64,000 bases of DNA from Rhodoferax mekongensis (GCF_032191775.1 NZ_CP132507.1:3311001-3375000); one strand, 5' to 3'; positions 25,432 to 35,968 are shown, counted from the stretch's first letter. Translations and numbers: made by a program. The notes: generated by a model not told the origin, from the sequence alone.

Positions 25432-28362
25432 TCAGCCTACGCTGAATTCGGTCACCGGGACCGGTCGGCCGAACAAGTAGCCTTGGAAGAAGACGCAGCC
25501 CTGATTGAGCAAAAACTGGCGCTGCCCTTCCGTCTCTACGCCTTCGGCGACCACGTCAAAGCCCAGGCTGCGCCCCAGCGCCAGCACGGTGCTGGCAATG
25601 GCTGCATCGTTCACGTCGGTGAGCACATCCCGCACAAAAGACTGGTCGATCTTGAGCTGCTGCAAAGGCAGCATCTTCAGGTAAGACAGTGACGAATAGC
25701 CGGTACCGAAGTCATCCAACGCGAACCGCACGCCCAGGCTGCGCAGTGCTGTCATCTTCATGATGGCTTCCTGGCTGTCGGTCAACAACAGGCTCTCGGT
25801 GAGCTCGAGCTTCAAAAGCCTCGGGTCCGCTCCATTCTGTTGAATGGCGTTTTGTACTTGAACCACAAACTCCGGGCTTCGGAACTGGCGGGCACTTACA
25901 TTCACGGCCAATGTGAGTTGGGCACAGTCCGGGCTGCGCGCCCAAGCGGCCAACTGGGCACATGCGGTTTGCAGCACCCATTCGCCCAAGGGAATAATGA
26001 GGCCGGTTTGTTCAGCCAAAGGGACAAACTGCATGGGGGAAACCATGCCACGCACCGGGTGCTGCCAGCGCAGCAAGGCCTCCGCGCCCACCACCCGACA
26101 ATCCGCATCCACCACCGGCTGGTAATACAACATCAGTTCGCCACGCTGCAGGCCCGCGCGGAGATCAGACTCGAGCTCGGTCCGTTCCGCCACCATGGAC
26201 TGCATGGCGGGATCAAAGAAGCGCAAGGTGTTGCGGCCCGCTGACTTGGCCTCATACATGGCCAGGTCAGCCTGTTTCAACAATTCGTCCACCGACTGCC
26301 GCACGCCGTGAATCAACACCACGCCGATGCTGGGCGTACTGTGGTGCGAGCCGCCGGGGAGTTCGTAAGGGATGTTGAGCTGCTGAAGTATCTTTCTGGC
26401 GACTAATTCGGCTTGAACGCCGGCATCAGCCAATGTGCCGTCGAGATCCTGCAAAAGAACCACAAACTCGTCACCTCCAAAACGGGCGACCGTGTCTGAT
26501 TCCCGGACACAGTCCTTCAGCCTCTGTGCCACGACGCGCAACAGCCCGTCGCCTACATCGTGGCCCCGCGTGTCGTTGAGGTCTTTGAAGTTGTCCAGAT
26601 CAATGAAAAGCAACGCACCATGCAAGCGGCCCCGTGCACAAGATGCAACGGCGTACTGCAGATGATCCATGAGCAAGCGGCGGTTAGGCAAATCGGTCAG
26701 CACGTCATAGAAGGCCAAACGCTCGATTTTTTCTTCTGCCTCTTTGCGCTCGGTAATGTTCCTGCCGATTCCACGATAGCCCTGGAACACGCCATGGGAG
26801 TCAAAAATGGGCGCGCCACTGGTCGAGACCCAGTACACCCGGCCCTGCTCGTCCCGGTCCCGCAGCTCCAGCTCCCTGAACTCCTGACGCGCATCGAGGA
26901 CTCCACGGTGTGCTGCCCAATCGGCCTCGCTCATGTTAAGGGCACCTACTTCCCATCGGGTTTTTCCCAGACTGGTTTGGCCGGTTTTAGTGCGCCCGGT
27001 ATCGAACGCACCATCAAACCGGGTGAAGCGATAGTCTGCATCCTGTTCCCAGTACCAGTCAGAGGACAGCTCCGTCAAAGCCCGGAAGCGCGCCTCGCTT
27101 TGCTGCAAGATGGCAAGCGATTCTTTGTGTTGGGTGATGTCAGTGACCGAGCCATAGGCGTTGTACTTGCCGTCCAACTCCTTGTACGTGATTGCCTTGC
27201 CAAACAAAGTGCGCACCTGACCGTCCTTGCCGATGATGCGAAATTCCTGCGCCCAGGTCATGCCATCCTGTGCTGCCGCATTCATGGATTTGAGGGTCTG
27301 CACGATGTCTTCCGGATGGATCAGCCTGAACACGTTTTCCGGCGCTGCGCGGGCATCTTCCGGCGTCACTCCGAATATGGCGGTACAGGCGTCGCTCACA
27401 AACAAAAAACGCCCACTGTCCCGGCTGAACATCTCAAACTGGAACACCATTTCAGGCAGGCGGCTGGTCAGTCGCTGGATCACGTCGAGCCGGCGCTGCA
27501 ACACCAGCTTGGCTTCAGCTTCCTCCGTGAAATCCTGCACCACCCCGAAGTCCACATAGCTGTCGTCCTGGCGGTGGTAGCGGTGCATGCGGCTGCGCAC
27601 CCAACGCACGTCGCCATCCCGACGAATCCATCTGAACTCCAGCAAGCGACCATCCATCGCCTCGCGGGCCTTCATGTAGGTCTCCCTGTCGTCCGGGTGA
27701 ATGCCGGAACGGGATCTTTCCAGAGTGAGCTTTTCAGTCCATGGGGTCTGGGTCAAGCGAAACAGGCCCCTCGACCATCTCGGCACGGTCTGGCCTTGAG
27801 GAACAATCCAGTGACCGGCCTGCGCAAGATTTTCGGTCTCTTCAAACAATTCCAGCTGTCCCCGCAGCTCTTCGTTGGCATCCTGCAAGGCCTGCTCACT
27901 CTCGGCCACAGCCTCTTGCGCAATCCGCTGGGCGGTGATGTCCGAGAGATACACCAGCAAATGCGGCTCACCGGCAATCTGCATGATGGAGCCGCGCCAT
28001 TCAAGCAGGAGCTCCTCTCCGTCCCGCGTGCGGAAGTTGATCTCCACGCCCCCTGCCATCGGATTGGCTTGCATTTCCCGCAAAGCGGCATTGCGGGCTT
28101 CAATGTCAGGCCAAAACCCCAGAGAGACGGAGGTGCTGCGGGTGGCCTCCTCCCAACTGTATCCCGTGAGTTGCTGCCAACGGGCGTTCACATCAATGAA
28201 AGCACCGTCGTCAAGACGTTGAACCGAAATTGCTGCCGGGCTTTGGGCAAAAAGCGCTTCCAGCATGTCGTACTGCCTGCGATTCGCCAGTTCCAGAGAA
28301 CGCAGTTCCGCCTGCATGGCATCCATGTCCGGCTTCTCGGAAGATGAGCGTTTTCCGGTCAT
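25432..28362 (-). CDS. Multi-PAS GGDEF-EAL protein (c-di-GMP turnover), downstream paralogue
   Basis: Soluble sensor of 976 residues: about four PAS domains (roughly 35-150, 185-285, 300-410, 425-545), then GGDEF (about 550-715) and EAL (about 725-970). The cyclase motif RFGGDEF is intact, with an RESD inhibitory site five residues upstream. The EAL site EALLRW and DDFGTGYSSLSYLK are intact, so both activities are possible. No membrane helix is seen. It is 8 bases after a close paralogue on the same strand and likely co-transcribed. Signal unknown. Confidence 0.9.
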   Translation of the reverse strand: MTGKRSSSEKPDMDAMQAELRSLELANRRQYDMLEALFAQSPAAISVQRLDDGAFIDVNARWQQLTGYSWEEATRSTSVSLGFWPDIEARNAALREMQANPMAGGVEINFRTRDGEELLLEWRGSIMQIAGEPHLLVYLSDITAQRIAQEAVAESEQALQDANEELRGQLELFEETENLAQAGHWIVPQGQTVPRWSRGLFRLTQTPWTEKLTLERSRSGIHPDDRETYMKAREAMDGRLLEFRWIRRDGDVRWVRSRMHRYHRQDDSYVDFGVVQDFTEEAEAKLVLQRRLDVIQRLTSRLPEMVFQFEMFSRDSGRFLFVSDACTAIFGVTPEDARAAPENVFRLIHPEDIVQTLKSMNAAAQDGMTWAQEFRIIGKDGQVRTLFGKAITYKELDGKYNAYGSVTDITQHKESLAILQQSEARFRALTELSSDWYWEQDADYRFTRFDGAFDTGRTKTGQTSLGKTRWEVGALNMSEADWAAHRGVLDARQEFRELELRDRDEQGRVYWVSTSGAPIFDSHGVFQGYRGIGRNITERKEAEEKIERLAFYDVLTDLPNRRLLMDHLQYAVASCARGRLHGALLFIDLDNFKDLNDTRGHDVGDGLLRVVAQRLKDCVRESDTVARFGGDEFVVLLQDLDGTLADAGVQAELVARKILQQLNIPYELPGGSHHSTPSIGVVLIHGVRQSVDELLKQADLAMYEAKSAGRNTLRFFDPAMQSMVAERTELESDLRAGLQRGELMLYYQPVVDADCRVVGAEALLRWQHPVRGMVSPMQFVPLAEQTGLIIPLGEWVLQTACAQLAAWARSPDCAQLTLAVNVSARQFRSPEFVVQVQNAIQQNGADPRLLKLELTESLLLTDSQEAIMKMTALRSLGVRFALDDFGTGYSSLSYLKMLPLQQLKIDQSFVRDVLTDVNDAAIASTVLALGRSLGFDVVAEGVETEGQRQFLLNQGCVFFQGYLFGRPVPVTEFSVG

Positions 28363-28370
28363 TTATGCCC

Positions 28371-31304
28371 TCACAAATGCAACATTTCAACAGGCACCGG
28401 GCGTCCAAAAAAGTATCCCTGAAAGGCCCTGCATCCCTCACGAAGAAGGAAATCTCGCTGGCCCGCCGTCTCGACTCCTTCAGCAACCACCCCGAGATCA
28501 AGACTGTTGGCCAGATTCAGTATAGTCTTGGCGATGGCGGCGTCGTTGGGGTCTGTCAGCACATCGCGCACAAACGACTGATCAATCTTGAGCTGGTCTA
28601 GGGGCAATCGCTTGAGATAGGCAAGGGACGAGTAACCGGTTCCAAAATCGTCCAAAGAGAAACTTACGCCAATGGAGCGCAACTCCCCCATTTTGATGAC
28701 CGCTTCTTCAAAATCGGTGAGCAGCAAACTCTCGGTAAGCTCCAATTTCAGGCGATAGGGGTTGGCGCCACTGGTGCGCAGCAAATCCAGAATATGGGTG
28801 GAGAAATCAGGATGCCGGAACTGACGCGCACTCACATTCACCGCAATGCTGAGTTTTTGCGTCTGCGGGTTATCGTTCCAAGCCACCAATTGCGCGCACG
28901 CCGCCTCGAGCACCCATTGCCCCAGCGAAAGAATGAGTCCGGTCTGCTCTGCCACCGGTATGAATTCGGCCGGTGACACCATGCCCTTTGCCGGGTGCAG
29001 CCAGCGCAGCAGCGCCTCCACCCCCGTTACCATGCCGGCATGGTCCACCACGGGTTGGTAATGGAGTGTGAATTGCTCTTCTTGCAGCGCACGGCGCAAG
29101 TCAGCTTCCATGTCGGCGCGTTCTGAAGCCGCAGCTTGCATGGCGGGATCGAAAAAACGCAAGGTGTTGCGCCCCGCCCCTTTCGCCTGGTACATGGCCA
29201 GGTCAGCGCGTTTGAGCAACTCCTCGATGCTGTCGTTGCGCTGGAAGAACAGGGTCACACCTATGCTCGGAGAACTGTGCGTATTGTGGTTGCCCAACGC
29301 AAATTGCTTGTTGAGCGAACCCAATACCTTTTTGGCAACCACCTCCGCTTGCGTCGCGGCTACGCGCGGGTCGGCATCCAGCTCTTCCAACATCACCACG
29401 AATTCATCGCCCCCCAGCCGCGCCACGGTGTCGGCACTGCGTACACATTCTTGCAAGCGCTGGGCGACTTGCTGCAGCAACATGTCCCCCATGTGGTGAC
29501 CCAGGGTGTCATTGAGGACCTTGAAGTTGTCCAAGTCAATGAACAACAGCGCTCCATGTTGGCGATTGCGGGTGCTCGACTCCAGCGCGTGCTTCAAACG
29601 GTCTATCAGCATGCGTCGGTTGGGCAATCCGGTCAGTGCATCAAAGAAGGCCAGGCGTTCAATCTCCGCCTCGGCAGCTTTACGGGCGGAAATATCGCGC
29701 CCGGTTCCACGGTAGCCACAAAAGTTGCCTTTGGCATCAAACATGGGCGCACCGCTGATAGACACCCACATGAAGCTGCCGTCTGCGAGGACACGCTGCA
29801 TCTCGAAGTCCTGAAACGTCTGATGCGCCTCCAGCATTTCCCGGTGAGCCATCCATTGGGCAGCAGTAACGCCTTGCCCACCCGAGTCCCAACGGGTGCG
29901 GCCCAATGCACCTTGCGGCGCCAACCGGTCAGAGTTAATCCCGTTGCCGTCGATGCGCACAAAGCGGAATTCTGCGTCCTGCTCCCAATACCAGTCCGAG
30001 GACAGGCTGGACAGGCTGCGGAAACGCTCCTCGCTCTCCTGCAGCTGGGCCAAGGCCTTCTTTTGTGCAGTGATGTCGGTAATGGAACCGGTGAACAGCA
30101 CCGATCCATCCGGCCTTGCCTCCGGCACCGAGGTGCCCAGCAGCCAACGCATGTCGGCGCCGGCATCCCGCGTGCGGAACTCGCAGTTCCAAGGTTGCAG
30201 GGTGTCGCGGCTGGCGAGGCTGGTTTTAATGATGCGAGGGACATCTTCGCGGTGAATCCGCCGCATCAAGGCGTTAGCATCTTCACGCGCCTGCTCCATC
30301 GACACGCCAAAAAGCTGCGCGACGCCCGCACTCACAAAAGGAAACTTGAATTGGCCATCCGGCCACATCTGGAATTCGTACACCATGCCTGGCGCACGAC
30401 CGGTAATTTTGTGGATGAAATCTAGTTGTGTTTGCAAGGCATCACGTGCGTCCCGCTCCTCGGTGAATTCCTGGACCACACCAAAGTCTGCCAGCACACG
30501 CCCCTCAGATGTCTGGCGGTGCATGCGCGAGCGCACCCAGCGTGACCGCCCTTCTGTGGAGAGCCAGCGATACTCAACCACGCTTCCATCCATGCGGGCG
30601 CGGGCCTCCAGCAAATTCGGCAGATCATCCGGGTGTACGCCACTCCACAGGGTATGCGGATCCACCAAATCTGCGTCACCCAGACCGGCCATCTGTGCCA
30701 AACCGCGGGATATCTGAACCCGATCATCCCCCGGGTACGACACCCAGTGCCCCACCTTGGCCACCGATTCAGTCAGCTCATGCAGCTTGACTTGGCGGTT
30801 CATGGTTTCGTTGGCATGTTCCAAGGCCTGCTCACCGGCCTTCAAGGCGTCACGAGCCATTTGGTCGGCGGTGACATCACGCAGGTAGATCAGCAGGTAG
30901 CGCTCGCCAGATTCCTCCAACATGGTTGCATTCAAGCGCACCACGCGGGGAATGCGGTCTTTCATGACGAGCGTGACATCGGTATCCACTACCCGGCTGC
31001 CCACCTTCATGTCGCCGAATACCCGGTCCCTCTCTTGCGGGTCCAACCAATGGCCCAGTTCCACGGCACTGCGGCCCAGAACTTCGTCACGGGTGTATCC
31101 GGTCATGAAAAGCCATTCGCTGTTGACCTTGACGAGCACGCCGTCGCGCACACGCGTCAACGCGATCGCTTCGGGGCTGCTTTCAAAGATGGACTGAAAC
31201 ACCGACAACCCCAGTTCCGCAGGCACTGCACCGGCCACTGCAGTAAGGGCAGCGGACTCATCGGGTCGGGAGACCGGGGGAAGTTGCACAGGGGAATGGG
31301 CCAT
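28371..31304 (-). CDS. Multi-PAS GGDEF-EAL protein (c-di-GMP turnover), upstream paralogue
   Basis: 977 residues with the same architecture as the next gene: serial PAS domains, GGDEF (RLGGDEF, upstream RSAD inhibitory site) and EAL (EALLRW; DDFGTGYSSLAYLK). Both catalytic motifs are intact. ATG 31304 is chosen because it follows AAGGAG at 9-base spacing; an open frame runs 34 codons further upstream into the mutS region but lacks a ribosome site. Divergent from mutS with 47 bases between. Confidence 0.9.
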   Translation of the reverse strand: MAHSPVQLPPVSRPDESAALTAVAGAVPAELGLSVFQSIFESSPEAIALTRVRDGVLVKVNSEWLFMTGYTRDEVLGRSAVELGHWLDPQERDRVFGDMKVGSRVVDTDVTLVMKDRIPRVVRLNATMLEESGERYLLIYLRDVTADQMARDALKAGEQALEHANETMNRQVKLHELTESVAKVGHWVSYPGDDRVQISRGLAQMAGLGDADLVDPHTLWSGVHPDDLPNLLEARARMDGSVVEYRWLSTEGRSRWVRSRMHRQTSEGRVLADFGVVQEFTEERDARDALQTQLDFIHKITGRAPGMVYEFQMWPDGQFKFPFVSAGVAQLFGVSMEQAREDANALMRRIHREDVPRIIKTSLASRDTLQPWNCEFRTRDAGADMRWLLGTSVPEARPDGSVLFTGSITDITAQKKALAQLQESEERFRSLSSLSSDWYWEQDAEFRFVRIDGNGINSDRLAPQGALGRTRWDSGGQGVTAAQWMAHREMLEAHQTFQDFEMQRVLADGSFMWVSISGAPMFDAKGNFCGYRGTGRDISARKAAEAEIERLAFFDALTGLPNRRMLIDRLKHALESSTRNRQHGALLFIDLDNFKVLNDTLGHHMGDMLLQQVAQRLQECVRSADTVARLGGDEFVVMLEELDADPRVAATQAEVVAKKVLGSLNKQFALGNHNTHSSPSIGVTLFFQRNDSIEELLKRADLAMYQAKGAGRNTLRFFDPAMQAAASERADMEADLRRALQEEQFTLHYQPVVDHAGMVTGVEALLRWLHPAKGMVSPAEFIPVAEQTGLILSLGQWVLEAACAQLVAWNDNPQTQKLSIAVNVSARQFRHPDFSTHILDLLRTSGANPYRLKLELTESLLLTDFEEAVIKMGELRSIGVSFSLDDFGTGYSSLAYLKRLPLDQLKIDQSFVRDVLTDPNDAAIAKTILNLANSLDLGVVAEGVETAGQRDFLLREGCRAFQGYFFGRPVPVEMLHL

Positions 31305-31351
31305 AAGGTGTGACTCCTTATGATAGGGCCTGTAGCAGGCCTGCGCCATAG

Positions 31352-33997
31352 ATGGGCTGCTCCACGAATACCCCGATTTCCCCCGCCGTGACATCTCCCC
31401 TCGCAACCGCTCCGCTTGACCAGCACACCCCCATGATGCAGCAGTATCTGGGGCTCAAAGCCGCCTACCCAGACACGCTGCTGTTCTACCGCATGGGCGA
31501 TTTCTACGAGATGTTTTACGCCGATGCCGAGAAGGCGGCCCGCATTCTGGACATTACGGTCACCACCCGTGGCCAGTCCGCCGGTCAACCGGTGGTCATG
31601 GCCGGCGTGCCATTCCATTCGATGGAAGGCTACCTGGCCAAATTGATACGCCACGGCGAGTCGGTGGCCATCTGCGAGCAAACCGGCGAAGTGGGTGCCA
31701 CTAAAGGCCCGGTCGAGCGCAAGGTCGTGCGTGTGGTCACCCCCGGCACGCTGACAGACGCCGAACTGCTGTCTGAGAAAACCGAGTCCATGCTGATGGC
31801 TGTACACCAGGGCCCGCGCAACCGCTGCGGCTTGGCCTGGCTGTCCGTCACCCAGGGCGTGGTGTTTCTGGCCGAATGCACGCCCGACGAAGTGCCCGAC
31901 TGGGTGAGCCGCATTGCCCCCAGCGAACTGGCCTACAGCGCAGGCTGCACCACCACCTTTGAAGACCGCCTCAAGCGCCTGCGCCACGGCACGGCCGTCT
32001 ACCTGACCGCCCGCCCCGAATGGCAGTTCGACAGCGCATTGGGCCAGCGCAAACTGCTGGACGCGCTGCAAGCTGCGAGCCTGACCAGCTGGAACGCGCA
32101 AGAGCTGGCACTGGCCCACGCGGCGGCCGGCGCCCTGATCGGCTATGCGGAACACACCCAGGGCCGCGCACTCACCCACATCCACAGCGTGCAAGTGCAG
32201 CGCGACGACGCGCTCATCGACTTGCCCGCCACCACCCGCCGAAACCTGGAGCTGGTGCAGACCCTGCGCGGCGAAGACAGCCCCACCCTGTTCAGCCTGC
32301 TCGACACCTGCATGACCGGCATGGGCAGCCGCCTGCTCAAACGCTGGCTGCTGGAGCCCCTGCGCGACCGCACCGAGGCCCAGCACCGCCTGCTGGCGAT
32401 TGCCACCCTGCGGAACAATATCTGGCAAACCCTGCGCGGCCAGCTCAAGGGCTGTGCGGACGTAGAGCGCATCACCGCCCGCATCGCGCTGCGTCAGGTG
32501 CGCCCGCGCGAGCTGGTGGCGCTGGTGCAAACGCTACAAAAAACAGAGCTTCTCGCGCACAATCTGCGGGCGCTAGAGGGCTATTTGGCGCATATTTTCA
32601 GCCACCTGCAGCCACCCGCAGAGGCCATTGCCCTGCTGGGGCACGCCATCGCGCCCGAACCTGCTGCACTGGTGCGCGACGGCGGCGTGATCGCCGACGG
32701 CTTTGACGCCGAGCTCGACGAGCTGCGCGCCATCCAGACCAACTGTGATGCCTTTTTGCTGGACCTCGAAGTCCGCGAAAAAGCCCGCACTGGCATTGCC
32801 AACCTGCGGGTGCAGTTCAACAAGGTGCACGGCTTCTACATCGAAGTCACCACCGGCCAGGTGGACAAAGTGCCTGAGGACTACCGCCGCCGCCAGACGC
32901 TGAAAAATGCCGAGCGCTTCATCACCCCCGAGCTCAAGGCCTTTGAAGACAAAGCCCTGAGCGCCCAAGAGCGCGCCCTGGCCCGCGAGAAATGGTTGTT
33001 CGAGCAGGTGCTGGACCAATTGCAGGCACACATCCCCGCCCTCACCGCCGTGGCCCAGTCGCTTGCCGCGCTGGACACCCTGTGCGCCCTGACCGAACGA
33101 TCCCTCACGCTGGACTGGAACGCCCCGCAGTTTGTGACCGAGCCCTGCATCGACATCACCCAAGGCCGCCACCCCGTGGTCCAGGCGCGCTTGGCAGAAC
33201 TAAGCAGCGGAAATTTCATCGCGAATGACACGCGCCTCGGTTTCAAGCAGCGCATGCAAGTCATCACCGGGCCCAACATGGGCGGTAAGTCCACCTATAT
33301 GCGCCAGGTTGCCCTGATTGTTCTGCTGGCCAGCATCGGCAGTTACGTGCCTGCGCAGGCTTGCCGCTTGGGGCCGATTGACGCCATCCACACCCGCATC
33401 GGTGCGGCAGACGATTTGGCCAACGCCCAGTCCACCTTCATGCTGGAAATGACCGAGGCTGCGCAGATTTTGCACAGCGCCACACCACACAGCCTGGTGC
33501 TCATGGACGAAATCGGCAGGGGCACCAGCACCTTCGACGGCCTGGCCCTGGCCAGCGCCATTGCGACCCAGCTGCACGACAAAACGCAGGCCTTCACCCT
33601 GTTTGCGACCCACTACTTCGAACTCACCGAGTTCCCCGCCACCCACCATGCAGCGCTGAACGTGCACGTGAGCGCCGCTGAAGCGGGCCGGGACATCGTA
33701 TTCCTTCACGCCATAGAACCCGGCCCGGCCAGCAAAAGCTACGGCGTGCAAGTGGCCCGCCTGGCCGGCATGCCCGCCGCCGTGCTGAACCACGCACGCC
33801 ACACCCTGGACGCGCTGGAAGCCCAAGCCAGTGAATCCCAAGCCCAAGTGGACCTGTTCGCCGCGCCACCCGCTACAGAAATAGTAGCTGCCAGCGCCGT
33901 AGAGACGGCGCTGGCAGCCATCAACCCTGATGCCATGAGCCCCAGGGAAGCGATGGACGCGCTGTACCAATTGAAAGCACTGGCTAACAAGGCTTAG
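31352..33997 (+). CDS. mutS: DNA mismatch repair protein MutS
   Basis: Recognises mismatches and starts repair. Up to 881 residues: mismatch-binding GDFYEMF (Phe-x-Glu wedge, near residue 52), connector, lever and clamp domains, then the ATPase with Walker [10 protein letters not shown] at residue 640, Walker [17 protein letters not shown] and [11 protein letters not shown]. The start is uncertain: ATG 31352 and GTG 31388 are both in frame and neither has a Shine-Dalgarno. Residues about 395-409 (lever region), and more weakly the C-terminal linker near residue 841, derive from dispersed palindromic elements. Confidence 0.95.
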   Translation: MGCSTNTPISPAVTSPLATAPLDQHTPMMQQYLGLKAAYPDTLLFYRMGDFYEMFYADAEKAARILDITVTTRGQSAGQPVVMAGVPFHSMEGYLAKLIRHGESVAICEQTGEVGATKGPVERKVVRVVTPGTLTDAELLSEKTESMLMAVHQGPRNRCGLAWLSVTQGVVFLAECTPDEVPDWVSRIAPSELAYSAGCTTTFEDRLKRLRHGTAVYLTARPEWQFDSALGQRKLLDALQAASLTSWNAQELALAHAAAGALIGYAEHTQGRALTHIHSVQVQRDDALIDLPATTRRNLELVQTLRGEDSPTLFSLLDTCMTGMGSRLLKRWLLEPLRDRTEAQHRLLAIATLRNNIWQTLRGQLKGCADVERITARIALRQVRPRELVALVQTLQKTELLAHNLRALEGYLAHIFSHLQPPAEAIALLGHAIAPEPAALVRDGGVIADGFDAELDELRAIQTNCDAFLLDLEVREKARTGIANLRVQFNKVHGFYIEVTTGQVDKVPEDYRRRQTLKNAERFITPELKAFEDKALSAQERALAREKWLFEQVLDQLQAHIPALTAVAQSLAALDTLCALTERSLTLDWNAPQFVTEPCIDITQGRHPVVQARLAELSSGNFIANDTRLGFKQRMQVITGPNMGGKSTYMRQVALIVLLASIGSYVPAQACRLGPIDAIHTRIGAADDLANAQSTFMLEMTEAAQILHSATPHSLVLMDEIGRGTSTFDGLALASAIATQLHDKTQAFTLFATHYFELTEFPATHHAALNVHVSAAEAGRDIVFLHAIEPGPASKSYGVQVARLAGMPAAVLNHARHTLDALEAQASESQAQVDLFAAPPATEIVAASAVETALAAINPDAMSPREAMDALYQLKALANKA
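32533..32579 (+). repeat. Dispersed palindromic element, copy 8 (inside mutS)
   Basis: GCTACAAAAAACAGAGCTTC, then TCGCGCACAATCTGCGGGCG and CTAGAGG. Sense with the gene and read in frame as [15 protein letters not shown], the same frame as copy 7 in trmJ. Confidence 0.88.
33872..33899 (+). repeat. Dispersed palindromic element, copy 9 (truncated, inside mutS)
   Basis: GCTACAGAAATAGTAGCTGC followed by CAGCGCCG. Only the left stem and core start are preserved. It is read as ATEIVAASA in the MutS C-terminal linker; a GGCGCTGGC/GCCAGCGCC inverted repeat follows directly. Confidence 0.55.
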
Positions 33998-34024
33998 CTC
34001 TCTCGCTCCGGCAGGGCGGGTATG

Positions 34025-34083
34025 GGGCATTCGGCTAGCGCTCATACGCCTTGCTTTTTGAAATCGCGCTAGCCGAATACCCC
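34025..34083. repeat. Inverted repeat 1 in the mutS-Anbu gap
   Basis: Perfect 13-bp arms ATTCGGCTAGCGC (34029-34041) and GCGCTAGCCGAAT (34066-34078), extended by GGGG/CCCC past one mismatch. The 24-nt loop contains CTTTTTG. No T-run follows. Confidence 0.85.
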
Positions 34084-34166
34084 ACACCCGCTTTGGCGGC
34101 GTGACACGTCTCGCCGGAGAGGCGAAGCGTTTTCGCAGCGCCAAGGGCGCGTGCCGCAAACCCCAT

Positions 34167-34269
34167 GTCCTTGGCGGGCGGGGAGGGGGTGTGCGGGTTG
34201 GGGGCGATTTTAAAAACCGAAGGTTCATGAGCCCCCGGCCCGCACACCGCCTCCCCGCCCGGCAAGGAC
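34167..34269. repeat. Inverted repeat 2: 39-bp imperfect arms
   Basis: Arms at 34167-34205 and 34231-34269 match at 35 of 39 positions when one is reverse-complemented. Two of the four differences would be G-U pairs in RNA. The 25-nt loop is AT-rich. With the hairpin before it, this accounts for most of the 323-bp gap 33998-34320, in which I see no gene. Confidence 0.88.
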
Positions 34270-34320
34270 CACCCCACCTACCCCGATACACTCTAGGTTT
34301 CGCCCTCAACGACAATAAAA

Positions 34321-35148
34321 ATGACCTACTGCGTCGCCATCAAACTCAACGCCGGCCTGGTGTTCCTCTCTGACTCCCGCACCAACGCCGGACTCGACCA
34401 GATCAGCACCTTCCGCAAGATGATCGTGTACGAGAAGCCCCAAGACCGCTTCATGGTGCTGCTCTCTGCCGGCAACCTCAGCATCTCCCAGTCGGTTCGC
34501 GAAATACTGCAGATCGAAAAGCTCAAGGACCACGAGGATGACGAAGGCATCACCATCTGGAACGCCAAGAGCATGTTCGACGCTGCCCGCGTGCTGGGCT
34601 CGGCCATCCGCAAAGTGCAGGAGCGCGACGGTGCCGCCCTCAAAAACGCGGGCGTGGACTTCAACGTGTCGCTGATCTTCGGTGGTCAGATCCAGGGCGA
34701 AGGCATGCGCCTGTTCCAGGTCTATTCGGCTGGCAACTTCATAGAAGCCACCCCCGAGACGCCCTACTTCCAGGTGGGCGAATCCAAGTACGGCAAGCCG
34801 GTGCTGGACCGCGTGATCACGCCCAACACGCCCTTGGACGAAGCCGCCAAGTGCGCACTGGTGTCCATGGACTCCACCCTCAAGTCCAACCTGTCGGTAG
34901 GCCTGCCGCTCGACATGGTGGTATACGAAGCCAATAGCTTCCAGACCGACAAGGTGGTGTGCATCGACGAGAACAACCCCTACTTCAAGATGCTGCATAA
35001 CAACTGGGGCCAGAAGCTGCGCGAGGTGTTCGACAGCATCGAAGACCCCATGTGGAATGGCGGCCAGACCGAGGTGCCGCTGTTGATACCCAGCACCCGC
35101 AGCCTGCCATTGAAGAAGATCACCACGCCCGACGAGAAACTGATTTAG
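34321..35148 (+). CDS. Anbu-type proteasome-like peptidase
   Basis: Proteasome/HslV-fold Ntn hydrolase, 275 residues. It begins MTYCVAIKL, so Thr2 becomes the N-terminal nucleophile after Met removal. SDSRTNAGLDQISTFRKM is the Anbu-family signature around the catalytic Asp/Lys. Further family-type segments are LSAGNLSISQSV and the long C-terminal insertion typical of Anbu. Canonical Anbu operons carry alpha-E, transglutaminase-like and ATP-grasp genes; none is here. The beta-proteobacterial homologue BPH is an alternative name to test. Confidence 0.8.
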   Translation: MTYCVAIKLNAGLVFLSDSRTNAGLDQISTFRKMIVYEKPQDRFMVLLSAGNLSISQSVREILQIEKLKDHEDDEGITIWNAKSMFDAARVLGSAIRKVQERDGAALKNAGVDFNVSLIFGGQIQGEGMRLFQVYSAGNFIEATPETPYFQVGESKYGKPVLDRVITPNTPLDEAAKCALVSMDSTLKSNLSVGLPLDMVVYEANSFQTDKVVCIDENNPYFKMLHNNWGQKLREVFDSIEDPMWNGGQTEVPLLIPSTRSLPLKKITTPDEKLI

Positions 35149-35158
35149 TCTCGCCTGC

Positions 35159-35962
35159 ATGTCGACCATCGTTTTTTCCCACGCTAACAGCTTTCCAGCA
35201 GCCACCTACAAGGTGCTTTTCAAAAGCTTGCGGGCCCGCGGCTATAGCGTCAAAGCCATAGAAAAGTACGGACATGATGCGCGCTACCCGGTCAGTGACA
35301 ACTGGCCGCACATCGTGCAGCAATTGGTGGACTTTGCCTCCAAGGTGGTCGACAAGGCGGGTGCGCCTGTCTGGCTGGTGGGTCACTCCCTGGGCGGTTT
35401 TTTGAGTCTGATGGCGGCAGCCCAACACCCGGAACTTGCCAAAGGTGTGGTGCTGATTGACTCCCCCCTGGTGGGTGGGTGGCGCTCCCGCATGGTGGGC
35501 TTGGCCAAAACCACCCAGCTGGTGGGGTCCATCTCCCCCGGCGCAGTGAGCCGCAAACGCCGCCATAGCTGGCCTGATGCCGAGGCTGCGCTCGAACACT
35601 TCCGGCACAAAAAGGCTTTTGCCCGCTGGGACCCGCAGGTGCTGCAAGACTATGTAGATGATTTCCCTGAGGACGCGGACGGCAAACGGGTGTTAGCCTT
35701 CGACCGCGATGTGGAAACCGCTTTCTACAACACCCTGCCCGACAACCTGGACCGCCTGCTGGCGCGCCACCCCTTGAAGTGCCCGGTGACGTTTATCGGC
35801 GGCGACCAGTCTGCCGAAATGAAGCAAGTCGGCATGGACCTGACCAACAAGATCACCAAAGGGCGCAACATGATGCTGGATGGCACCCATCTTTTTCCGA
35901 TGGAGAAACCATTGGCGACGGCGGCAGCCATCGAGGCGGCCCTTCGCAATATGGGGCATTGA
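35159..35962 (+). CDS. Alpha/beta hydrolase
   Basis: 267-residue single-domain hydrolase. Nucleophile elbow GHSLGG is near residue 80, the acid lies in a segment after VTFIGGDQSAE, and the catalytic His in MLDGTHLFPMEKP near the C-terminus. No signal peptide. Substrate not predictable. It starts 10 bases after the Anbu gene and ends 6 bases before the histidine kinase, so it probably shares their transcript. Confidence 0.85.
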   Translation: MSTIVFSHANSFPAATYKVLFKSLRARGYSVKAIEKYGHDARYPVSDNWPHIVQQLVDFASKVVDKAGAPVWLVGHSLGGFLSLMAAAQHPELAKGVVLIDSPLVGGWRSRMVGLAKTTQLVGSISPGAVSRKRRHSWPDAEAALEHFRHKKAFARWDPQVLQDYVDDFPEDADGKRVLAFDRDVETAFYNTLPDNLDRLLARHPLKCPVTFIGGDQSAEMKQVGMDLTNKITKGRNMMLDGTHLFPMEKPLATAAAIEAALRNMGH

Positions 35963-35968
35963 TCAGAC

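Noticed and set aside
35235..35275. CTATAGCGTCAAAGCCATAG in the hydrolase gene as an element copy
   Set aside because: Lacks the GCGCAAGCAGCT core; probably ordinary hydrolase coding sequence.
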